Source of the DNA: Paraglaciecola algarum
GTDB lineage: Bacteria > Pseudomonadota > Gammaproteobacteria > Enterobacterales > Alteromonadaceae
Direction: 5' to 3'
NCBI RefSeq assembly: GCF_021532655.1
Contig: NZ_JAKGAS010000001.1
Coordinates: 186,001 to 250,000, forward strand
Length of the DNA: 64,000 nt
The position numbers were made by a program, and so were the translations under genes. Below the pieces are notes generated by a model. That model was not told the origin of the DNA. It worked only from the letters and a program-made list of their open reading frames with translations, and ran no database searches. Positions within the stretch are counted from its first letter, which is position 1, and the number at the start of each line of letters is the position of its first letter. Shown piece by piece: positions 30,052-38,647 of this stretch.

Positions 30052-30097
30052 TATATAGCAATGTAAATCAAAGTATTAGAGATTCATACAATTTAAG

Positions 30098-30129
30098 ATC
30101 CGGTAATCTTTAGTTACCGGATTTTTTTT
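30098..30129 (+). terminator. Rho-independent terminator after the ThuA-azurin gene
   Basis: A 9-bp stem (ATCCGGTAA / TTACCGGAT) with a 7-base loop is followed by eight T residues. It closes the sugar-oxidation block and separates it from pnp. Confidence 0.88.
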
Positions 30130-30312
30130 ATGAGCAGTATTTTTTTGAGCTAATGATTGAAAATATTCTATTTTTCATATTAATCGTAGGCAATTGCTGT
30201 TTTTAGTCAGCACTAGCCGCTATACTATGCGCCGCATTTGAAAGCGATATATGAAAAGCAAAATGAATAATTCAACATGAGTTATTCGAATATTAAAATT
30301 TAAAGGAAAAAA
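30130..30312 (+). promoter_or_regulatory. pnp leader and promoter region
   Basis: About 180 bp lie between the terminator and the pnp start codon. TATACT at about 30220-30225 is a good -10 candidate; a matching -35 is weak (T-rich sequence near 30197-30205). No rpsO gene is present, although rpsO normally precedes pnp in gammaproteobacteria. AAAGGAAAAAA gives a strong ribosome site before ATG 30313. Confidence 0.45.
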
Positions 30313-32430
30313 ATGACTCCTATTACTAAATCTTTTCAGTATGGTCAGCATACTGTTACTCTTGAAACCGGCGTAATTGCTCGTCAAGCAACTGCTGCAG
30401 TCTTAGCAAGCATGGACGATACAACTGTATTAGTTTCTGTTGTTGGTAAAAAAGACACTAAGCCAGGTCAAGACTTCTTCCCATTAACGGTTAACTATCA
30501 AGAGCGTACATACGCTGCGGGTAAAATCCCAGGCGGATTTTTCAAACGTGAAGGTCGTCCCTCTGAATATGAAACATTAACCTCGCGTTTAATTGACCGT
30601 CCAATTCGTCCATTGTTCCCTGACGGATTCATGAATGAAGTTCAAATTATTGTGACTGTAGTTTCTGCTAATCCAGAAATCCCGACTGATATCATCTCTT
30701 TAATCGGTACATCTGCCGCGCTTGCTATTTCAGGTATGCCTTTTAACGGTCCTGTTGGTGCAGCTCGTGTTGGTTATACTGATGAGCAATATGTATTAAA
30801 TACACGTACTTCTGAACTTGAAGCTAGCAAACTAGATTTAGTGGTTGCTGGTACTGAAGGTGCAGTATTGATGGTTGAATCTGAAGCAGATGTATTGTCT
30901 GAAGAAGTGATGCTAGGTGCTGTTATGTACGGCCATGAGCAAATGCAAACTGTTATTACAGCAGTGAGCGAGTTTGCTGCAGAAGTGAACACGCCTAAAT
31001 GGGATTGGGCTCCAGAAGCTGAAAATACTACTCTTAAAGACAAAATCAAAGAATTGGCTGAAGCAGGTATTACTGAAGCTTACCAAATCTCTGACAAGAT
31101 GGAGCGTAAAGATGCCATCACGGCTATCACTAACAAAACAGTTGAAGAGATTACAGCTGCTGACGAAGCTCAAGATGCTAAAGAAGTATCTGAGTTAGTA
31201 CATGAGCTTGAAAGTGACGTAGTACGTTCACGTATTTTAGCTGGTCAGCCACGTATTGATGGTCGTGATCCTGCAATGATCCGTGCACTAGACGTAGCCA
31301 CTGGTTTGTTACCTCGTACACACGGTTCTGCTTTATTTACTCGTGGTGAAACTCAAGCAATCGTAGCTGCTACTTTAGGTACAGAGCGTGACGCACAGAT
31401 GATTGATGGCTTAAATGGCAAAGAAGATAGCCGTTTCATGCTTCACTATAACTTCCCTCCATATTGTGTAGGTGAAACTGGTTTTGTTGGTTCGCCTAAG
31501 CGTCGTGAAATCGGCCACGGTCGTCTAGCTAAACGTGGTATTCAAGCGGTTATGCCGTCTGAGAAAGATTTCCCGTATGTAGTACGTGTGGTATCTGAAA
31601 TCACAGAATCAAATGGTTCGTCTTCAATGGCTTCTGTTTGTGGTACGTCTTTAGCACTAATGGACGCGGGTGTTCCGATTAAGGCGTCTGTTGCTGGTAT
31701 CGCTATGGGGCTTGTGAAGAGTGATGAAAACTTTGTGGTTCTTTCTGACATTCTTGGTGACGAAGATCACTTAGGTGACATGGACTTTAAAGTAGCCGGA
31801 ACAACTGGTGGTATCACTGCTCTACAAATGGATATCAAAATAGAAGGTATCACTAAAGAAATCATGCAAGTTGCCCTTAAGCAGGCTAAAGAAGCCCGTT
31901 TGCATATTCTAGGTGTTATGGACCAAGCGATTTCTGGTCACCGTGAAGAAATGTCTGAGTTCGCTCCACGTATTTATACAATGAAAGTTGAACAAGACAA
32001 GATCCGTGACGTAATTGGTAAAGGTGGTGCGATGATCCGTGCTATCACTGAAGAATCTGAGTGTAATATCGAAATCGAAGATGACGGTACTATCAAAATA
32101 TTCGCTACTGAATTAGCTAAAGCTGAAATAGCTATTGCTAAGATTGAGCAAGTTACAGCTGAAGTTGAAGCCGGTAAAACTTATTCTGGTAAAGTGACAC
32201 GTATCGTAGATTTCGGTGCTTTCGTTGAAATTTTACCTGGCAAAGAAGGCCTAGTTCATATTTCACAAATCGCTCACGAACGTGTTAACAAGGTATCTGA
32301 CTTCTTAGAAGAAGGTCAAATTTTAGACGTAAAAGTTGTTGAAATCGACCGTCAAAACCGTGTTCGTTTAAGTATCAAAGACTTAATCGAAAAGCCAGCA
32401 GCAGAAGCGCCAGCTGAAGGTAATGAATAA
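30313..32430 (+). CDS. pnp: Polyribonucleotide nucleotidyltransferase (PNPase)
   Basis: The 705-residue protein has the normal domain order: first RNase PH domain (about 10-140), helical linker, second RNase PH domain (about 310-540, with F-T-R-G-E-T-Q-A and a [16 protein letters not shown] active-site region), KH domain with GKGG in R-D-V-I-G-K-G-G (about 565), and S1 domain starting [13 protein letters not shown] (about 627). It degrades RNA 3' to 5' with phosphate and is a degradosome component in gammaproteobacteria. Codon use looks optimised, as expected for a highly expressed gene. It has its own leader and terminator, and rpsO is absent upstream. Confidence 0.98.
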   Translation: MTPITKSFQYGQHTVTLETGVIARQATAAVLASMDDTTVLVSVVGKKDTKPGQDFFPLTVNYQERTYAAGKIPGGFFKREGRPSEYETLTSRLIDRPIRPLFPDGFMNEVQIIVTVVSANPEIPTDIISLIGTSAALAISGMPFNGPVGAARVGYTDEQYVLNTRTSELEASKLDLVVAGTEGAVLMVESEADVLSEEVMLGAVMYGHEQMQTVITAVSEFAAEVNTPKWDWAPEAENTTLKDKIKELAEAGITEAYQISDKMERKDAITAITNKTVEEITAADEAQDAKEVSELVHELESDVVRSRILAGQPRIDGRDPAMIRALDVATGLLPRTHGSALFTRGETQAIVAATLGTERDAQMIDGLNGKEDSRFMLHYNFPPYCVGETGFVGSPKRREIGHGRLAKRGIQAVMPSEKDFPYVVRVVSEITESNGSSSMASVCGTSLALMDAGVPIKASVAGIAMGLVKSDENFVVLSDILGDEDHLGDMDFKVAGTTGGITALQMDIKIEGITKEIMQVALKQAKEARLHILGVMDQAISGHREEMSEFAPRIYTMKVEQDKIRDVIGKGGAMIRAITEESECNIEIEDDGTIKIFATELAKAEIAIAKIEQVTAEVEAGKTYSGKVTRIVDFGAFVEILPGKEGLVHISQIAHERVNKVSDFLEEGQILDVKVVEIDRQNRVRLSIKDLIEKPAAEAPAEGNE

Positions 32431-32460
32431 TCTTCAATTAACTTTAAGTTAATCTATTAT

Positions 32461-32486
32461 AAAGGAGCCGCAAGGCTCCTTTTTTG
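32461..32486 (+). terminator. Rho-independent terminator of pnp
   Basis: A 9-bp stem (AAAGGAGCC / GGCTCCTTT) with a GCAA tetraloop runs into a T tract. It lies 31 bp after the pnp stop and may also serve the convergent gene on the minus strand, since the left flank is A-rich. Confidence 0.9.
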
Positions 32487-32534
32487 TTTGTTATTTTATT
32501 GTCGCGAAGAGATTGATTATTTAATGGGTTGGCA

Positions 32535-32807
32535 CTAGGCGTTATATAAAGTAAAGATACCAATACCGATAAAACCAACACCTGCAACATAATGAAGATA
32601 TTTCTCGTTGATGTATTCTGATAATAGTGAGCCAGCCAAAACCCCCAATGCTGAAGCCACAATGAGTGCTGCAGAAGCGGCAAAAAATACAGTGTATTTA
32701 CTGACCTCTTTATCCGTAGCAAACAGCATAGTTGCCAACTGAGTTTTATCGCCCAATTCAGCAATAAATACAGCTCCAAATATAGTTAAAAATATTTTCC
32801 AGTCCAT
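32535..32807 (-). CDS. UPF0016/GDT1-family small membrane cation transporter
   Basis: ATG 32807 gives a 90-residue protein with three hydrophobic helices and one E-L-G-D-K-T-Q motif (Glu17), the UPF0016 signature thought to bind the transported cation. Two-repeat family members export Mn2+ or Ca2+; single-repeat proteins like this one would need to form dimers. A longer in-frame start at 32879 would add 24 residues encoded by the neighbouring inverted-repeat element and is rejected. The ribosome site (GAG in AATGAGAAGTGT) is modest. The left end of the element lies only 17 bp upstream of the start codon, so the native promoter was displaced or replaced. Confidence 0.85.
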   Translation of the reverse strand: MDWKIFLTIFGAVFIAELGDKTQLATMLFATDKEVSKYTVFFAASAALIVASALGVLAGSLLSEYINEKYLHYVAGVGFIGIGIFTLYNA

Positions 32808-32824
32808 ACACTTCTCATTATTTA

Positions 32825-33100
32825 TACCATTCCATCTAAATATGTAGTCTCTCAGCGAGAGTTTAAAGAGCTTAAACAAGGCGCATGATTGACAGCTCTT
32901 TATTAAAAGGCAGCTAGTGCTATTTCAAAGTCGTAGAACGCAGTGTAAGCTCTTTTAAAACTCGTCTGGAAGGAGCACCCCAGCCGGTTATGCTTTTTGT
33001 TCTCACTATTTGAAAGGGAACAACCATTACTACATAGCGACGCCTCAATCAAAAACCGCTGGATGCACTCTGAGTGATCACATATTTAGATGGAATGGTA
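32825..33100. mobile_element. MITE-like non-autonomous element with 21-bp perfect terminal inverted repeats
   Basis: Both ends carry the same 21-bp sequence in inverted orientation, starting TACCATTCCATC. After five divergent bases the ends agree again (CTCA). A TTA triplet flanks both sides (32822-32824 and 33101-33103) as a possible target duplication. Subterminal inverted repeats occur inside (about 32860-32875 against 32948-32965). There is no transposase frame. The length of 276 bp and this structure fit a miniature inverted-repeat transposable element moved by a transposase elsewhere in the genome. It sits in the leader of the UPF0016 gene. Confidence 0.8.
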
Positions 33101-33368
33101 TTACCAAGTTCCAACGCCTCTTTCCGAGGCGACTAAATAATTGCCTAGAATAAGTGACTCTACAGTAAAAACCAATAGGAATTTATTTTAGGTTATTACC
33201 TAGCTGCTAGGCGTTAACTTGTATCTGTATAAAATATTAAAACAAAGATCAACAGCCCCTAATAGTATTAAAAATAAGTAATGGGTATTATCAAAATTCT
33301 ACTCGTATAAAGTTTTTCATGAGAAAATCAACGCTGTTTATTCCATTCATAATTTATCAAGGACCTTT
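33101..33368. other. Intergenic region between the MITE-like element and the outer-membrane protein gene
   Basis: This AT-rich stretch has no gene-like frame. It contains a weak GC hairpin (CGCCTC...GAGGCG near 33115-33132) and must hold the promoter of the following gene. AAGGACCTTT immediately precedes that start codon. Confidence 0.35.
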
Positions 33369-34115
33369 ATGAAAAAAGTAACGAGTAAGGCTATATCAAT
33401 CCTAGCTGTTGGTGTTTTTTCCTCAGTTTTATCTATTCAGGTTATGGCGCAAGAAGTTCAGTCAGCAGGTGTTGGTATAAGCCTAAAAGGCAGTACACTA
33501 GGCCCAGGATTAGAGTTTGATTACCGAATTAATCCGAACTTTAATATTAGATTGCAAGCAAATAGTTATTCTTATGATGATACATTTGAAGAAGACGGTA
33601 TCGACTATAACGGTGAGATAGATCTGTCTACTTACGGTGTGTTAGCTGATTGGCGCCCATTTTCAGGCACATTTCGTGTCACTGGTGGTGTCTACTCCAA
33701 TAGCAACGAGTTACGTGGAAGTGCACTTAGTGATGGGACTGAGATTTTTGAAATAGGTGATCAAGAATATCGTGGTAGTCAAAGTGACCCCTTATTGGTT
33801 AATACTTCTGTTGCATTAGGCAGTGGTTCAGCTGGTTATTTTGGATTGGGTTGGGGAAATTCTGAGCCATCTGGCTGGATGTTCTCATTTGAGTTGGGTG
33901 TATTGTTTTCAGGTGCCCCAGAGGTTGAGCTGAATGTAAGTGGTAGTGCAGAAGCAGTAGGTTTTGAAGGCAGTACCTTTGATGTCGACGGTAACAGTCC
34001 ACAAGCCCAAGAATTTCAAGCGAACGTTGATCGTGAAGTCGCGAACCTAGAAGAAGATATTTCTGATTTTGAAGCCTATCCTGTGATTGCTTTAGGTATA
34101 GGTTACCGATTCTAA
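33369..34115 (+). CDS. Outer-membrane beta-barrel-like protein of unknown function
   Basis: The 248-residue protein has a signal peptide cleaved after V-M-A-Q (about residue 27), then alternating amphipathic strands with many Gly, Ser and aromatic residues. It ends G-I-G-Y-R-F, with the terminal Phe typical of BAM-assembled outer-membrane proteins. The opening strands (G-V-G-I-S-L-K-G-S-T-L-G-P-G-L-E) resemble small OmpA/OmpW-like barrels. An acidic segment near 215-232 may be a loop. I do not recognise a specific family or ligand. It stands alone, with its own promoter region and terminator. Confidence 0.75.
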   Translation: MKKVTSKAISILAVGVFSSVLSIQVMAQEVQSAGVGISLKGSTLGPGLEFDYRINPNFNIRLQANSYSYDDTFEEDGIDYNGEIDLSTYGVLADWRPFSGTFRVTGGVYSNSNELRGSALSDGTEIFEIGDQEYRGSQSDPLLVNTSVALGSGSAGYFGLGWGNSEPSGWMFSFELGVLFSGAPEVELNVSGSAEAVGFEGSTFDVDGNSPQAQEFQANVDREVANLEEDISDFEAYPVIALGIGYRF

Positions 34116-34145
34116 TTTGAGTTGGCATATATTTATTTTCTAATC

Positions 34146-34170
34146 AAAGGGCCGATTTATCGGCCCTTTT
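34146..34170 (+). terminator. Rho-independent terminator after the outer-membrane protein gene
   Basis: A 10-bp stem (AAAGGGCCGA / TCGGCCCTTT) with a TTTA loop ends in a T run. It lies between convergent genes and its A-rich left arm suggests it could work in both directions. Confidence 0.85.
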
Positions 34171-34222
34171 AATTACGCATTTTATTATGCAGTGTATGAA
34201 TTATTGTGCAGTGTATGAATGT

Positions 34223-35059
34223 TTAGCTAATGACTTGTTCTAGTACATGGGTTTCACCAGCCGCTACATTTTGACCTTGAGTGATGGCTGTTTCTACACA
34301 AATCATAGTTAAGTAACTATCATCTGCCATGTCTCCCATACTAATTGATTTATCCTGCCAAGGGTTCCAAACAATAATACTATCGTGACCAGATGATTGA
34401 ACTTGGGTGTTTATATCTTTATCTTTGATCAGGATGTTGGGCGCTTTATGCAAATGTACTCTGTCTGTTTCTTGACCAATTTTGTATGGTACTGGGGTTT
34501 CAAAACTGTCAAAGTTTTGGGTTTTGTCTAAGTAGTTTCCTTCTAAACCAGTTAACTCACAATTATGAATGTCGTGGATAGCAAAATAAGTGTGTAAGGC
34601 GCAGTTATACCTTAAGCTGGTTTCACCGACATTTTTAGTAGACAGTTTTATATTTAGATCTTTACCCACCATGATCGATAAACTCAGCTGAGTATCTCCG
34701 TCAAAACCAGCACCACTGCTGCTAGTAGGCTGCAACACGACCTGTGTACCAAGTGGTGTTTCTGCACTACTGATGATTTGCCATTGTTGATCACGCACAT
34801 AACCATGGGCTGAAAATTGATTGTCTTTATGGTCACCAAACCATGGCCAACAAATAGGGATCCCACCTCGTATGGCTTTTTTACCATTAAGTACGGCGTT
34901 TTGGCTGACCCATAATCTTTGTCTGTTATCGTGTTTAGGTATAAAACTTAAAATATGCCCACCAAATAATGAAATCTCTGCACTGGCTAACTTATTGTCA
35001 ATAACCAATATTTGAATATTTTCGCGAGTGATTATGCTGGTTGAATCAGTGAGTAACAT
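34223..35059 (-). CDS. yeaD: Glucose-6-phosphate 1-epimerase (D-hexose-6-phosphate mutarotase), YeaD type
   Basis: ATG 35059 is chosen because AAGGA lies 7 bases upstream; the open frame extends further but without a ribosome site. The 278-residue protein has the aldose-1-epimerase beta-sandwich. Near the start it shows G-G-H-I-L-S-F, L-W-V-S-Q and R-G-G-I-P-I-C-W-P-W-F-G, which bind the phosphate in YeaD-type enzymes, and a later A-L-H-T-Y-F-A catalytic His region. It interconverts the anomers of hexose 6-phosphates in the cytoplasm. It follows gap on the same strand, as in E. coli, but a strong terminator separates them. Confidence 0.92.
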   Translation of the reverse strand: MLLTDSTSIITRENIQILVIDNKLASAEISLFGGHILSFIPKHDNRQRLWVSQNAVLNGKKAIRGGIPICWPWFGDHKDNQFSAHGYVRDQQWQIISSAETPLGTQVVLQPTSSSGAGFDGDTQLSLSIMVGKDLNIKLSTKNVGETSLRYNCALHTYFAIHDIHNCELTGLEGNYLDKTQNFDSFETPVPYKIGQETDRVHLHKAPNILIKDKDINTQVQSSGHDSIIVWNPWQDKSISMGDMADDSYLTMICVETAITQGQNVAAGETHVLEQVIS

Positions 35060-35107
35060 GTAAGTCCTTAGAATGTATGATTTGTATTTAGCAGTAAAGC
35101 TTAGGAT

Positions 35108-35138
35108 CAAAAAAGGCGACTAGGTAATAGTCGCCTTT
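35108..35138 (-). terminator. Rho-independent terminator of gap
   Basis: On the minus strand, an 11-bp stem (AAAGGCGACTA / TAGTCGCCTTT read on the plus strand) with a 5-base loop is followed by six T residues. It lies downstream of gap and upstream of yeaD, so yeaD needs read-through or its own promoter. Confidence 0.88.
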
Positions 35139-35181
35139 GTAACATAAATTTATCGCTAATTTAAACGAAAAAGATAGTCAA

Positions 35182-36198
<1,017 letters not shown>

Positions 36199-36293
36199 TT
36201 AAACTGCGTGTAAAGGCTATTAATGCCCTTTTGAAATATAATTACGAAATTATGGACTAATTAGCTAAATAAGGCAAAATATTCGAGCAAATA

Positions 36294-36308
36294 TGTTATT
36301 AAATTACA
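36294..36308. promoter_or_regulatory. Candidate HexR operator between gap and malQ
   Basis: TGTTATTAAATTACA differs at one position from the perfect palindrome TGTAATTAAATTACA, which fits the published HexR consensus of Alteromonadales and Vibrionales. HexR senses 2-keto-3-deoxy-6-phosphogluconate and commonly controls gapA. It lies 117 bp upstream of gap and 86 bp upstream of malQ. No hexR gene is in the window. Confidence 0.6.
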
Positions 36309-36317
36309 GTTTTAAAT

Positions 36318-36331
36318 TGAAAACGTATTCA
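36318..36331. promoter_or_regulatory. Candidate LacI-family operator upstream of malQ
   Basis: TGAAAACGTATTCA is a near-perfect palindrome centred on CG and fits the general LacI-family pattern TGNAANCGNTTNCA except at one position. It lies 62 bp upstream of malQ, next to the HexR-like site. LacI-type regulators such as MalR control maltodextrin genes in related bacteria; the regulator here is inferred. Confidence 0.45.
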
Positions 36332-36393
36332 CATTTCTAAAAGCATTCTTTTTATAGATAATTTAGTGCTTAAAATAAAGGAAAAAGTTAAAG

Positions 36394-38589
36394 ATGACTG
36401 CTTCATTAGTTGAATATTTAGTGGATTTTTGTGGGATTGAATCTAATTACACCGATGCTTGGGGGAAACCTGCTGAAATCAATCCAAGTACAAAGCAAAA
36501 ATTATTAGCTGTGATGGGGTACCAAGTAGAGAACCCCGAGATTTTGGCCCTACAAGTCGACGACTTGGCCAATAAAAGCTGGCTTAGTCCTTTAAATCCG
36601 GTCCAAGTTGTAAGAACCAATCAGGCATTGCAAATTGCCCTGCGTTTACCGATTGAGTTAGTCACCGACGAATATTCAGTGAAGGTTATGACTGAGCAAG
36701 GTGACATTCTATCCCATAACATTATTCCTACTGATGGTCAGTTGGCTAATGTATGTCATATTCAAGACATTGAATTTCAGGAATATATAATAGATTTACC
36801 CTTTGATTTACCTTTGGGATACCACGCATTATCTTTAGTGATTGATGAAGATGAATTGGCGACTATGCGTCTAATTATTGCGCCTACAGCCTGCTATAAA
36901 CCCGCCCCTTTGCAAAACGGGGAAAAACTTTGGGGTTTAAGTGTGCAATTGTATTGTTTGCGCAGTGAAACCAATTGGGGGGTAGGGGACTTTACTGATC
37001 TTAGTTATTTAACCGAACAAGCGGCTCAGAGAGGCGCTGATTTTATTGGTTTGAATCCTATCCACGCTTTGTATCCAGCTAATCCTGATATTTGTAGTCC
37101 TTATGGCCCTTCATCTAGGCGTTGGTTAAATTTTATTTATATAGATGTGACTAAGTTAGATGGATATTTTCAAGACACAGTGCAAAACATAGTTAATCAA
37201 ACCAGTTTTCAAAGCAAACTCAGTGCAGTACGAGAGGTTGAACATCTTGATTACAAAACGGTAAGTGAACTTAAATTACAAACTTTAGCGGCAGTTTTTG
37301 ATTATCAAAATGAGCAGTACTTAACAAAAAACAGCAAAATCAATAAAACCTTTAAGGCCTTTGTCAAAGAGGGTGGTGAGAGTTTACAAACTTTGGCTGT
37401 TTATGATGTTTTGCAGGAAAGTCTGGCTAACCAAGATAAACCAAACTGGGGCTGGCCTGTTTTTCCAACTGAGTTCTCAGACTTTTCAAACCCCAAAGTG
37501 AAAAGTTTTGCTAAGAAAAATGCCAAACGTGTGAAGTTTTATTTGTGGCTGCAATGGCAAGCTGCACTGCAATTAGAGCAAGCTAATGCTGTGGCTATTA
37601 AGCATAAGATGCAAATTGGTTTGTATCGTGATTTAGCGGTTGGTGTGAGCGAGGGTAGCGCCGAGGTATGGGGTAATAAAGAGTTGTATTGCACCGATGC
37701 CAGTGTAGGTGCTCCGCCTGATGTATTAGGTCCGTTAGGCCAGACTTGGGGCTTACCGCCTATGGATCCTGAAAAACTTTATGAACAAAAGTATCAGCCA
37801 ATCATAGATTTGTTTGACACTAATATGCATGCTACGGGAGCACTGCGAATTGATCATGTGATGGCCTTACTTAGATTGTGGTGGGTACCTAAGGGAGATA
37901 GCGCTAAAGCTGGTGGTTATGTGTATTATCCTGTGGATGATTTGTTGGGTATATTGGCGTTAGAAAGTCATAGACATCAAAGTTTAGTGATTGGTGAAGA
38001 TTTAGGTACAGTACCCGATGAAATTAGAGCCAAGTTAGCTGATAATGGTGTGTATTCATATCGTGTATTTTTCTTTGAGCAAGCTAAAGATGGCGGATTT
38101 TATTCGCCAGCCCACTATCCTGAGCAATCTATGTCGACCTTGACCACTCACGATATGCCTACCTTGTCTGGTTTTTGGCATTGCGACGATCTGGAATTGG
38201 GTAAAGATTTGGGCTTATATCCAACTGAGGATATATTGCAATCTCTTTACACCAGTCGACACAAAGATAAACAAGCCATTTTAGACTCATTAGTGGGTCA
38301 TCATTCGTTACCGCAAAATATAAGTCCTGATGTAAATTATGTTGGTATGACTCAAGAATTAAATTTCGCTATGCAAGTGCATATGGCGGCAGGTTCAAGT
38401 GAATTGTTAAGTTTGCAACTTGAGGATTGGCTAGAAATGGACAAGCCTGTTAATGTTCCAGGCACCTTTAATGAATATCCAAATTGGCGTCGAAAACTAA
38501 CTCGTAATTTACAAGACATCTTTAGTGATGCATCATTAAATCACTTAGCGGCTAATTTAACCGAGACACGAAAAAAGGTTTCTGTTTAA
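36394..38589 (+). CDS. malQ: 4-alpha-glucanotransferase (amylomaltase)
   Basis: The 731-residue GH77 enzyme has the bacterial N-terminal extension (to about residue 160) followed by the TIM barrel. Catalytic regions seen are A-L-R-I-D-H-V-M (nucleophile Asp, about 485), G-E-D-L-G-T-V-P (acid/base Glu, about 535) and S-T-L-T-T-H-D-M-P-T (Asp, about 583). It transfers maltodextrin segments between chains. The start has AAAGGAAAAAG 8 bases upstream. It leads the malQ-glgB-glgX-msrB unit, and a 9-bp hairpin at 38603-38630 separates it from glgB. Confidence 0.95.
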   Translation: MTASLVEYLVDFCGIESNYTDAWGKPAEINPSTKQKLLAVMGYQVENPEILALQVDDLANKSWLSPLNPVQVVRTNQALQIALRLPIELVTDEYSVKVMTEQGDILSHNIIPTDGQLANVCHIQDIEFQEYIIDLPFDLPLGYHALSLVIDEDELATMRLIIAPTACYKPAPLQNGEKLWGLSVQLYCLRSETNWGVGDFTDLSYLTEQAAQRGADFIGLNPIHALYPANPDICSPYGPSSRRWLNFIYIDVTKLDGYFQDTVQNIVNQTSFQSKLSAVREVEHLDYKTVSELKLQTLAAVFDYQNEQYLTKNSKINKTFKAFVKEGGESLQTLAVYDVLQESLANQDKPNWGWPVFPTEFSDFSNPKVKSFAKKNAKRVKFYLWLQWQAALQLEQANAVAIKHKMQIGLYRDLAVGVSEGSAEVWGNKELYCTDASVGAPPDVLGPLGQTWGLPPMDPEKLYEQKYQPIIDLFDTNMHATGALRIDHVMALLRLWWVPKGDSAKAGGYVYYPVDDLLGILALESHRHQSLVIGEDLGTVPDEIRAKLADNGVYSYRVFFFEQAKDGGFYSPAHYPEQSMSTLTTHDMPTLSGFWHCDDLELGKDLGLYPTEDILQSLYTSRHKDKQAILDSLVGHHSLPQNISPDVNYVGMTQELNFAMQVHMAAGSSELLSLQLEDWLEMDKPVNVPGTFNEYPNWRRKLTRNLQDIFSDASLNHLAANLTETRKKVSV

Positions 38590-38602
38590 ATAATCCACTC
38601 TT

Positions 38603-38630
38603 AGTGGCTCATTTTATTATTTGAGCCACT
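38603..38630 (+). other. Intercistronic hairpin between malQ and glgB
   Basis: AGTGGCTCA and TGAGCCACT form a 9-bp stem around a 10-base T-rich loop. No T tract follows, so it is not a standard terminator. It ends 17 bp before the glgB start and could affect processing, stability or relative expression of the two genes. Confidence 0.5.
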
Positions 38631-38647
38631 CACTACAAGGCGAAAAA

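Noticed and set aside
32808..32879. N-terminal extension of the UPF0016 protein by 24 codons
   Set aside because: Most of these codons lie inside the MITE-like element, do not resemble the family, and the internal ATG begins the normal first helix.
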